A stretch of DNA of 64,000 nt from Siderastrea siderea (taxonomy: Eukaryota > Cnidaria > Anthozoa > Scleractinia > Rhizangiidae): NCBI GenBank assembly GCA_964030785.1, contig OZ034972.1:14827231-14891230 (forward strand). Direction: 5' to 3'. The translations under genes and the position numbers were made by a program. The notes below the pieces were generated by a model. That model saw only the letters and a program-made list of their open reading frames with translations, ran no database searches and was not told the origin of the DNA. Shown piece by piece: positions 13,101 through 23,200 of the stretch (positions within the stretch are counted from its first letter, which is position 1; the number at the start of each line of letters is the position of its first letter).

Positions 13101-14017
13101 TTCTATTACATTAACCCGATTCGGCCGAAGGTGAGTGCGACGGTCTTCATCATTTCCTACCTCATCCGGCGCCGTTCATATCTACGATTATTTCATACAT
13201 TCACACTCATTTATTCTCTCTCATTTGTTCTTCATTTTCGACTGCTTAAGTCGATATCTTTAACGCGATGGTCTTCATCATTTCTTAATACATTTAGTTT
13301 TTGCCTTTGCCGTTTTCCCGCTATCACACACAAATCCAAGGATTTAAAATAACTGTTTCCTTTCGCAAAAAGTACATAGATTGAACTTCTCGCCGAGGTT
13401 CAGTGCAGAGTTCGAAGTTGCCAAATACTTGGACAGTTGAAAATAATTTATGTCAATTCTGAAGTTCGTAGTTTCGATAAGTTATTGTAAGTTATTTCAG
13501 GTAGTCTGATTAGTCTTCATTCTACACCTAATCCCCGTTTTATTTCCAGTCCGTGGTCTGTACCGTCCGCGGTCTGCAGTCCATGTTTTGTCTCTGACTG
13601 GATTTCAACCACAGACTCGAAAGAAAGAGCCGCTTTGTATAAAATCATAATCATGAAAACACTGCTCAGTTACTGTCAGTTGAATGGTCACACTTTGCTT
13701 TTCATCTGCCATCTTAAAATGAGACCCACACTACTAACACTACATTAGCGAGGTGCTGGCTCAAGACGTATAAAGAGCGTTACAAAAGTATGCAACTGCA
13801 ATACAGTAATTTTGTTACCTGTAGCCTGTCGAGTTGTTTCAAAGTGTTCTATTAACGGGGGCAGTAGTAAACCAAAACTGTATCCAATACCGGACACAAT
13901 AACAATGGAAACGCTCGAGGCAGCACAAACCAACCAAGACCAGCAACTGTCAGGGCGCCACTTTGGTTCACGTAATGAGTCTTCCGTCACAAAAACGTTC
14001 ACTTCAGAGTCTTTCAT
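7009..14017 (-). CDS. SLC16-like monocarboxylate transporter, complete four-exon gene
   Basis: The exons in transcript order are 14017-13819, 10687-10110, 7872-7500 and 7118-7009. Their lengths (199, 578, 373, 110 nt) join in phase to 1260 nt, giving 419 aa and a TAA. The product is a major-facilitator transporter expected in the plasma membrane, carrying monocarboxylates or related organic anions with protons. Evidence: a WSWLV segment at residues 25-29 resembles the conserved SLC16 DGGWGW-like motif before helix 1. Next come AWIGSLHMA, a DRFSYR loop and YFARWRSLAVGIVTSATAIG, matching the helix 2-5 block. A hydrophilic central loop (residues about 215-240) precedes the second six-helix half. 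Length fits the family (about 420-500 aa), with short cytoplasmic ends. All junctions use GT/AG. Introns hold SINE and CCAAT-rich repeats. Substrate and subfamily cannot be assigned. Confidence 0.88.
7500..7872 (-). CDS. SLC16-like transporter, exon 3
   Basis: It enters in phase 0 after tttttgtatag and leaves in phase 1 at a GTGAGC donor. It encodes residues 260-383 starting IKHCKQELHISEEKSSMLF, then helices 8-11, and ends GIGPPMAG, the PPxAG motif common in SLC16 transporters. Confidence 0.88.
8930..9200. repeat. CCAAT-box-rich repeat inside transporter intron 2
   Basis: Five CCAATCA/TGATTGG-type boxes occur in both orientations within about 200 bp (near 9001, 9034, 9105, 9129 and 9160), embedded in AAACCAAAAC-like stretches. 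They surround a GCGCGCGGGAAAACGCG core near 9075. It could be a dispersed repeat or an internal regulatory segment; the sequence alone does not decide. Confidence 0.4.
9405..9483 (-). repeat. tRNA-derived SINE head
   Basis: On the minus strand there is a clear Pol III B box (GGTTCAAATCC) and an A-box-like TGATGGTGTGGTGGT about 40 bp upstream, ending CCCATCCAGTGC. The spacing matches a tRNA, but the stems do not pair well enough for a functional tRNA gene. It lies within intron 2 of the transporter. Confidence 0.6.
10110..10687 (-). CDS. SLC16-like transporter, exon 2
   Basis: The acceptor is ttgtatttcag, phase 1; the donor is GTAAGT, phase 0. It encodes residues 67-259, the largest part of the membrane domain: WIGSLHMACGYLLSPFGSY, the DRFSYR loop, helices 3-6 and the polar central loop (KLKDKRSEYNVAAKPRQKE). 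Helix 7 begins before the splice site (YYVPTIHI). Confidence 0.9.
11647..11795. repeat. Degenerate copy of a GGCCCAGTTGTTCAAA palindromic MITE
   Basis: The left end (CGGTTGTTCAAAGAACGG) and the right end (GGATAGCGTTATCCATCC then TTTGAACAACCGGCCC) are the same motifs that form the near-perfect palindrome at 57519-57665, here diverged. It lies in intron 1 of the transporter. Confidence 0.6.
12535..12800. repeat. G homopolymer and CCCGC/TTCCCGCC low-complexity tract
   Basis: A run of 16 G at 12535-12550 is followed by about 240 bp of pyrimidine-rich sequence with repeated TCCCGCCTCCC-type units. The strand asymmetry produces long open frames on both strands with Arg/Gly/Lys- or Pro-rich composition; these are compositional and not genes. 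Confidence 0.75.
13819..14017 (-). CDS. SLC16-like transporter, exon 1 (start codon)
   Basis: The ATG is at 14017-14015. The first 20 residues are acidic and polar (MKDSEVNVFVTEDSL), followed by RPDSCWSWLV and helix 1 (VIVSGIGYSFGLLLPPLIEHF). The donor GTAACA follows ...ACAG, phase 1. The family-typical LLPPLIEHF segment at the end of helix 1 supports both start and frame. Confidence 0.85.
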
Positions 14018-14174
14018 GGCGCTTAATTAAACTTAATGAGATAATGTTACTTGTGCTTGAATCGGCAATGAAATTTTAACTCTCGCTGAAAACACTTATG
14101 TGAGGCAATAACTAATAAGAAATGATGACGACGATCGCGGTGAAGATATTAACTTGAGCATGTGAAAAAGAAGG

Positions 14175-14262
14175 ACCTGAAAAAATTCAGGCTTCAACGG
14201 GATTCGAACCTGTTGCCCTGCATTGACAATGTGATCCTCATCAGTATTGTCTCACTATAGAA
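14175..14262 (-). repeat. tRNA-like Pol III unit with hairpin tail
   Basis: On the minus strand a consensus B box (GGTTCGAATCC) is followed by CGTTGAAGCCTGAATTTTTT and CAGG, a short hairpin around a T run that would serve as a Pol III terminator. The same tail follows the unit at 54724. The A box is degenerate. It lies just upstream of the transporter start codon. Confidence 0.5.
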
Positions 14263-16657
14263 AGTCAGACAGTATTCGTTCAAGTCATGCTCACGTAAAT
14301 CACGTTTCTCTGGTGACAACTGATCGCTTCATGGCGGTCATAAGACTAGCTAGTATAGGCGGATCCTTGCTGACGTCATTGTTTACATCTTGAAAATTGA
14401 AATTCCTCCGATAAACAAACAAAGATTATAACTTAAAAGCGCATACAACATTTATTTGACATGCAAAGTTTGAAGGAAAAAGGATAGAAACCGGTTTCAG
14501 CTGGATTTCTCTGCTGTTTTTTTCTTTCCGCCTCTTTTTTCTCGCTGTTGTCCCTTGAATTAAGGACCGGGCTTCTTTACGGACATTTATACATCACTGT
14601 ATATTACTCAATTTTAGATGCAGTTAAAAGTTGAATGTGGGCTGATTTTAGTTACTGGAAACTTAAAACTGCCACTGGAGTCTTAAAAGTGAAGTCATTG
14701 TGGTGACCTCTAGAAAACGGACATCTCTCTAATACGGGCACTTTGCTCTGTCCCTTTGGTGTCCGTATTAGGGTACAAAATTTGTTGGTTTGGTGATTAG
14801 CCATTTCATAATAGATCAGACAGATTCTTTGTTTGATAATCAATTTTTTAAATAAAACACGGTGTGTAGTAAATAGCGGACCGTTCCACTCGTTTCGACG
14901 CGAAACCATCCAGTGAAAACAGCAATTCCCAGTTGAACTCGCGAAATTACTGTTATTTTTGGTACACGAATGCTAATTTTAATTTACGACCACACACAAT
15001 TGTCACGAGTCGTTAGTATAAGGAGTAAAAAGACGGGGGGAGTCACAAGCCTTATTCCTCAAGAAGGCGACTACTCGTTTAAACTTTTCATTTTAGTTAA
15101 GCATGGCGGCTCTAGGTTTTTTTTTTGTATGCCAGTTTAAACGCCATTTGAATTTTCGATTTCGATAGCGATAACTCGATAACTTCAATGACTGCTTTAA
15201 ATGGTTTCATTTCTTGTTTTTGTGTTTGTTTGTTTGTTTTACTTCACTTATTGAGATTCGGTAAATTTTCAATGACGAAAATGCGAGTTTTAACCAAAAT
15301 TATGTCGTTTTTTTTTTCATTTGCAGTGAATATAGAAAAAGCCAGTGCACAGTTCGCTTTTATTAAAACAGAAATACACAACAGTTTCGCTCACTAGTAA
15401 ACAACATATTTGTAACATCCTAAGCCGAATAAAGCATGTCGTCATAAACCAAAACGTTAAATCGTGTTGGCTTTATTTCGTCAATATTCTTACGAGCATG
15501 CCGGTTAAGTTGACCTTATCGCAATCTTCACACGAGCACTTTATTTTGATATAATGTCAATTCGCTGTCCTGTATATTTCTTACTTGAAGAGAAGTTCTG
15601 TAGTAAGTTAGCTTGAATGAGGGGTTTGCTACGATGTGTCATATTCTCACACATTTATAATAACAAGCATGCCCAAGAGATAAATTGTTTGACATTGTTT
15701 GACCGGGAGAACCATGGATATCACGACTGAGTGACATAAACAGCCCATTTAACACAAACGAAGCAATCAGGGTTGGTATCTTATTTATTGATATTTAGAG
15801 TTAACGCAGGACCTGATACATACGCTTTTTACACCAATATTAAACTGAAATTCAGTTGATAATAATCACTTATCCCTTAGCGAAATCCTTCAAAATGCAT
15901 CACAAAGCTCATAAAAAGCGTTTAGACGCTACTTAGAGGCAAATAAAAGTTTAGTTCAAAAGCCATGGTATATAACCTAGGCCAAAACAACTGTTCTAAC
16001 TGTTCTATTACATCTACGCCCACGGCCCTGCAAGAAATTAATTCGGCTGTTGAGTTTACTTTAGGATGCCTTCAGAAACACACAAGTAGGTGTTGGACCA
16101 GTGGCCTCACTCTGCAGGGCAAGCAAATAATAAAAGGTTTTATTAAATTAAAAACGTAATGTATAATGCCTGTAAATGCTTCCCAACTGTTTAAACAGAC
16201 GGTAAAAGAGTTTTTAAAAAAGTAACCATTGCTTTATGGCGGCCAGTTTTGTAAGAAAGTTGATGAAGCGCATTTCTGTAAGAAATTTCAATTAAAAAAC
16301 CTCACAAATAAACAGCAAGCATCTCCTTCAAGCCGCAAACTAGCCCAGCTACTATTCCTTAGTCTGCTCTGATAGATTAACGTAACTCGATTAAACATGC
16401 AGACATTTGGTGGCATAAAAATCAAAGCAACAAACGTATCTTATTCAGCAAACTGTACCGTACTAGTGTTATTCTGCGGACTCGATTGACTTTTGAAAGA
16501 AAGGTTTTCATCCCGCATTAACCGGTGTTTTAAATAGAGCATGGCAATGACAGCAAGGTAACCTATGTTTTATTTGGAATTGTTCGTGTTCGGTAAATTG
16601 CGCTACTGCTGTTTAATAAATATCACTCATGTCCAATACTCCACTCACGTACCGTAG
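14263..16657. other. Intergenic region, nothing recognised
   Basis: AT-rich sequence between the 5' end of the transporter and the 3' side of the VWA/TSP1 gene, both on the minus strand. Open frames are short, with no domain signature. Confidence 0.4.
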
Positions 16658-16824
16658 TTAATGAAAAAAGACTTGTTTAGTTGATAGAAAGTGTCTATAT
16701 TTCCCCCTGCCCTTTAGTAACGATTTTGTCCTCCCATGTAGACGAAACAATCGAATTTCCCGCAAACTAATAAAATGCACTTCTGGTGGGAACGAACCAC
16801 CGCAGGTTTCTATTTTACCAATAC
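16658..16824 (-). CDS. Possible terminal exon of the VWA/TSP1 gene
   Basis: A pyrimidine-rich tract and ggctcatctatag acceptor precede a phase-1-compatible frame that runs 55 codons to a stop, starting GIGKIETCGGSFPPEV. The phase matches the GTAAGT donor that ends the exon at 17073. Beyond the phase fit there is no family support, and the composition is unremarkable. If that donor were not used, the upstream exon would instead read on to a stop at 16975. Confidence 0.25.
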
Positions 16825-17072
16825 CTATAGATGAGCCAAAAAAAAAAGAAAAGAAAAGAAATCTATCTTTCAACTTGTGCCGCGATCATGTCGCAATCAT
16901 GTCGCAATTTTTCCTGTCTCTTACTACATGTAGTTCCTCAGTTAAAAGAAATCATGGAATTTGCATGTGTTTCTTTAAATTCTGATAGAAGACATTTTAC
17001 TTCCGGTGAAGCCTAGCTTGAGCTTAGCTCGACCTTCGACCCTTTTTGCAGCCTTTTTAAAAGTCAACTTAC

Positions 17073-17229
17073 CAGAACAAGCAGATGACTTGATTTTGTC
17101 AATCATTCCTTGCAGTTCGTCAAAGTTAGCCACTTGAACCACCGGATTGCCTTCTCCTGCTATCAAATGGAGGGTATCCTTGTCTACGCTGTGACCAACC
17201 CCAACGGCTACTGTTGTAACTTTCTTTAC
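17073..17229 (-). CDS. VWA/TSP1 protein: second half of VWA domain 2
   Basis: The acceptor is tgtttctccaatag, entering in phase 0; the donor is GTAAGT, phase 1. It encodes VKKVTTVAVGVGHSVDKD, DTLHLIAGEG and a final helix FDELQGMIDKIKSSACSG, equivalent to the C-terminal strand and helix of the first VWA domain (24771-24933). The terminal Cys probably closes the domain. Confidence 0.82.
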
Positions 17230-20200
17230 CTATTGGAGAAACAAGAACAGTTTTGTAATCCTCAGACGTCCAAGGGGATGCGTGGATACCACCGCTCCTG
17301 TAAGTTTTAATCTTATTTATTCAAAGAGATATTTTTTATTAGCAATGGCTGTTTATTTTGGGGAAGTTTGCTGAAAATTGGTTGCTAAAGGTACAAGATC
17401 GGGCGTCACAAATAGCATGAGGTTAAGCGATTTTTGAATAAAAATGCGTGTTTTCACCTTTCTTCGGTGAAATAAAAATTAATATAAAACGCTGGCAACA
17501 AGTTGGCAAAGTCACTCTTTTGTACTTTTCGATAAAGTACAAAAGAGTGACTCCTTTGACTCTTCCATCCAATATGGAGGCCATCTTGACCGCCATATTG
17601 GATGATGTCACAGACATTATCTTGCAGTGAACATCAAAGGTTATCTATAAAAGATAAACTATTTTCATAATGTTTTAACACAGCAAAAATCCAGGGAATG
17701 AGTTGTAATTACCCATATCCCCCTTCCCACCCCCTTCTTGTAGTTCGATAGATTCTGAGATTGCTTGTACGTTCAGTCTCCGTATTCTTTCTACTCTTTG
17801 CATAGAAAAAAATATGTCAGAATGTTGAGTAGCCTGCGTGCAGACGTCTCCTATTTCCTTCCACCCGCGGAAGGAAATAGGAGACGTCTCCACGCAGGCT
17901 AAATGTTGAGAGGTTTATAGCAAAACTTTCCTGCTGATCATGGCAAAAGGAAGCAGAAACACCTTCCTGTCATTTTTTTTTTATTATCCATGAGGCTCAC
18001 CACCAACTCCAATACCTTTTCAGCTTACTTTGCGGATTTTAGAACTCGCGAAAATTGTAGTTTCTCAACGTTACGTAGTTACAGTTTCGCGAAATGCTAA
18101 CATTAACGAGACATGCGAGGAGGATAAACCGAAGAACTGAAAGAAATTTCAGTCCAAACATTTTATTGCCACTGGCACAAGCAAAAACTAATAGTAATTT
18201 TTCTTTGCGGTTGGTTTCGCTTCTGTCACCACCCTTCCACATATCTCTTGTCACAAGCGATTAACATCTTTACATTTCCTCTCCGCAGACTGAGTTTCCT
18301 AGGTTTATTTTTCATTAACCTCAAATGATGCGAGAAAAAAAAATCTTGTTCTGTGAATGGATGAATGTTAAATAGACAATAAACAATGTAACTGAATAGA
18401 CACAAAGGGAACAAAAATTTTGTTTAACCTAAAGTTGACCCACCTTGAATTCTTTGTTAATGTTATCAGCAAATTCCTTGAACTTATCTGCTACCCGTTT
18501 TGGGTGTGGTTTTCCATCTGTCAGCACTATCATGATATTTGGTTTGTCGGGTCTGTCTCCTCCAGCCTTGGTGAACAACTCATCATTCGCCTTACTCAAA
18601 GCCAGGTCGGTTCGAGTTTGAAATCCCAGCTCTATTGGTTCGCTGGCTATTTTCGCCAACAGGGCGTCTTTTTTGTGGTATTCTGAGTCAGCAAAACTGA
18701 ACACCAAATTTGCTTTTTTGTTAAACGTAATGAAGCCAAAGTGATCGCCGTCTGGTGCTGGGTTAAATGTCTGAACCAGGTTACCCAAGAACTTAATAAC
18801 AGTTCTGAGGTTTCCCTTTTTAACACTCTTGGATTTGTCAAGTACGATTCCAATGTCAAGCCCTGCTGTACAAGGGACGGCTGTAAGAAAAAGAAAAGTT
18901 ACGGCTATTTTTATTCTACTATTTTTTTATAGGGTGGATATGTCACAAATAAACATAGCTTGCGCATGCCCCCAAATCTAGTAATAAAATCAAATGATGA
19001 AATTAGATAACACATTTAGCATCCTCCGGATTCTACACGTCAATAGCTTTCGAGACTTCCAGTTAATGAAATCATACTCACTTTTGTAAGTAGGTACAAA
19101 ATATGTAAGAAAGAAAGCAAGTTTTAACGAAGTTAGACCGTCCTAAAAAAGTTAGACAGTCCTGAAAAAAAAAATTGAACCGGAAGAAAATTGATGACCA
19201 GTAAGCTCAATTCTTACAATCACTGAATAAAAAAACAACTAACTGTGCTGTAAATGACAAGACAAGTCTAATTTCGTTTGACACGACCAGCAAGCCATGC
19301 CGCTTGCGTACGCTGTTTTGATTACAGTATAATTCGAGGTTTTGCAGCACATTCACCTCTCCTCAATGCTTCGTAAACTTTGTTTGTTTCTTTGCCGATG
19401 ACTAGCCCGCGTAAGTGCTACCGCCCTGGCGGATCTCTAGGTTCAACGAAGGCTGACGGATTTTTTTACTATCCAACAGCCATCCATAACCAACTAATCA
19501 TACGCGCATCATAAAGCGACAAAAAAACACTTAAATTTTAACTCTGTCCGTTAAAGAAACCGATTTTTTGTCCGCATGTAAAGCGCAGCAAGGACGCTGT
19601 CAAATTGCATAATTGCCGGTTTCTACACAATAGACCATTCAAGCGAAAATTTCTCGCACCTCCTCGGATCAATTATCCGAACACTTTAGCGTCTATTAGT
19701 GGCATACTATAAAAGAAGGCTTGATAACAAACACGGCACTTGCTACTAGCTCGCCTTTAGAGCTGTTCACAAAGAAAGCTTAAGCAACTGACGAAGGATC
19801 CTTTTTTTAAGGTTCAGCAACCGGTCTTGCGTTTATAGGCTTAAGAGTAGTTCGTTTACGAACTAAGCCACGGTGCTCAAACGTTCCTTTGATCAGATGA
19901 TCAAAATCCTGCCTGTTAAGGCAGTTTGCCGAGCGCCGGCTGTCGTCCCTTTCAAGTCATCGTTCACAGTCTGATTGTACCGTAATCGGGAAGGACAACT
20001 CGCATTAAGTGATGTTATAATGTAGCCTGCTAAATTATCGGCTATCAGTTACACTTAATGATTCTAAGTCCTTCTGACCAAACTACAATCACATTAAATA
20101 AGAAACCAATTCCATGCTCCCACTTCACAGATTTGCTCTCAGAAGGGACCTTTTAATACTGATCCCATCACTTATTTGCAGTTTTCAATGCATAAATAAA

Positions 20201-23200
20201 GGGATCACACTCTCTCCCTTCAAAACATCACTATACCAAGTTGGTCTCTAAAAAGCGCGCGAACGTAGATGCTGAGGACTTGAGGACTTTATTGTTATGA
20301 CTGCAAGTAATGCCACGATTCGTATTGGATCCTGTTTAGTTAGCACACCTGTAGCAATTTCACAGTTGGACCAACGTATTTTTCAGACTTTCCAGTCAGG
20401 TTTTTTTCAAGTCAGAGCTTCTCGTAAAGAAATGCTGGGCGCCCGTTTCTCAGTTTCTCAGCTTTCTTACTTTGCTTCGCCAAATATCAGCTTCAATTCA
20501 TATTCTATAGGCCCTATGTCTTATGCTCGTTTAAGCAGTAAACTAAGTTTACTTCTTAAGTGAGCGAAAGACACAGGATGTGAACGGAGCACGCGATTTA
20601 TTGGCGACCATAAGGAATTAACAACAACAACAACAACAAGCTTTTATTACCAAATAGAAAAAGGAAAAAAAGTTAAACTTTACAATATAATATATTAATA
20701 CAAAAAGAGGTAATGTTTACTCAGGATAACTATAAAGCTAATCAAGCTGAGTAAAACTAAGTGATGTTTAAGTTCAGAGGTAGGTTGGCACTAAAGCTTG
20801 GTGAAAGCAAATACCAAATGGCGTGCATTTTTAAGTTTAATGGCTGCACGCGAGAGGACTGCTAATCACAAGAGAAACGCAGGAGAGCTTAGCAAACTTC
20901 CCAACTGTATCCCTAACTTCAGTGGGTTTAATCATGACACAACCCGCGCGTGCTCAGATTTTCTGTGCGTGTAATGCTTTCGCAATCATCGCAAAAAGGT
21001 AAAAAAAACACTCTGAACACCTGTGTTCTAGGAATCGGATGTGGAATGCTTTTACAAACCTCAATCGTGAGAGGATAAGATATTCATGTGGTTTTTAGAC
21101 GCGTTGTTCTCACGCTGACTTCTTACGTCGTGAGACTTCAGGTGGCGTAAGCTTGGACTAAAAAATTAAAGATTTTCAAGTATTTGTTGTTATAGTGAAC
21201 ACAGTCCTAAAACAATAGAAAACAATTACTGGCGAAAACAAATGCATCCATCAACGTTTGTAGGAGATGTTTGTGTTAACCCTGTTTGGAGCCTGTGCAA
21301 AGTTATGAAAGTTTCCTTAAAGAAATGTAGGCTCCCCCAGGTGAGCTTCAGGTAAACCCACTGACCAAAAAAGCCTTCAGAAAATGTAGGTTTAGCTTCC
21401 AGCACAGGAGGTTTTTAATAAAAGAATTCCCTTGAAAAATGTGCCTTAGTAGCCACAAAGGCCTTTAATAAGCCAGATGACTAAAACAGACGGGAAAAGT
21501 TTGAACTTAGGGTATTGTTTTTCTTTGCATGGAACTATCTTTTTAGCTGGTCCCAGATCACTACAGTCCCTACCACCGTTAGATGGCGCGGTGGATTAGT
21601 ACAAGTTCTTGTGATATATCAACAACGAGGGCAAGTGTTTCATCAGGGTATCCAAACACCGAGAAACTGATGAAAGCAGGAGGTCGCAGGCCGAGTGCTT
21701 TTATTGTTTCGAAGTCGCGCATAACCAACAATAGATAATCAACACTTTACCGACAAGCAAAATTTATTTGCTTTTGTGAGCAAAAGCATGTGATTAGCAC
21801 GTAGTTGGTTGTTTGCGATGCCGGCAAAAATGCCACGTTTTTTTCGCAAACCATTTATGGCAATGCTAATATTTGCATTGGCGTCCTTTTCAATCGTGCG
21901 GCAGAACCACCTTCGAAATCATCCTGTTTCGACTGCCTAAAACACAAAATACTTACTGGCCCTGTGCAGTGTGTAAACTTCAGGAAGGTAAGTCAGGAAG
22001 GCGGCAAGTGAAGTGAGTAATAAAATTTGCTGTTAACAAGCCAGGAAGCGCATGAATCTAATGATTGCCGTCACCGAGCGGAAGGTTGGAGCTTTCCCAG
22101 CAAGTCTCAGGTACAAGCGTAAAAAAATTGTCCACAGTGTTTAGCAATGTTCACGAATTGCTCTGTAAACGTAAATCTGATGTGAACTGTAAGTGAACCA
22201 TTTTACGAGTAGTGGATACAACTGACAAATTAAGATTTACTAACTTTATGGAAGTTGTGAAATGTGCATAGTTAAGTGTATATACCACTCTTACTGGAGA
22301 GTGGTATACCGTCTTTCCCTGGGTATCCAAACGCGTGCACGTGATGTGGTATACATCCGGTGATTGGTAGTTAAAAAATGAATTATTAATGAGTTTGAGT
22401 AGTATATGTCTTTACTCCTGCTCCACACGTCGTGCTGCATTCAGAAATTGTCCAGTCAGTGTAATTTCCGTCCACAGCTGGAGTTGGAGCTGATAAAAAT
22501 TAAAAGGTAATTTTTTTACATATGTATATATTGAACAGGAGTTCGTTTTATCGCAGTTATGCGCTACTAGACGTTACGATAGGATACGAAAGTCGGTGCT
22601 ATAAAAATATATGTGACCCTATCGGGTTTGGGTTTGGTTGTGAGAAAAAGTGTCGTCATAGGGAGGTTGGACTGTATTTGAACCAACAAAATAACAGACT
22701 CACGTGTTGGCACTGGAACACTTGTGCTCACAGACGCTGAGGAACTTGATGACATACTTGACATGCTCGAGCTGGTAGACGATGAGCAGCTGAAAGCCAT
22801 GCTTGATGACGACACACTCAGGCTGATAGAGGAGGAACTTGAAACCATACTTGACACGCTCGAGCTGGTAGACGATGAGCAGCTGAAAGGTATACTTGAT
22901 GACGACGTGAAAATTAAGCTGACAGAGGAGGAACTTGAAGTCATGCTTGATGACGACGACACACTCGGGCTGATAGAGGAGGAACTTGATGACATACTTG
23001 ATGACGACACTCTCGGGCTGATAGAGGAGGAACTTGAAGTCATGCTTGATGAAGACGTCACACTCGGGCTGATAGAGGAGGAACTTGATGAGGAGGCACT
23101 TGCTGAAGCGGGAATCAGAAAGTTAATATGTTGGTCAAATAAGAGTTCTATATTACTTTCGCGGTTAAGCGTGTTGAAAGTGGTAAATGAATAGAACTTA

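Noticed and set aside
22724..23194. 156-codon plus-strand acidic frame as an independent gene
   Set aside because: It lies exactly opposite a phase-consistent Ser-rich exon of the minus-strand gene and ends with the repeat. It is kept only as a finding.
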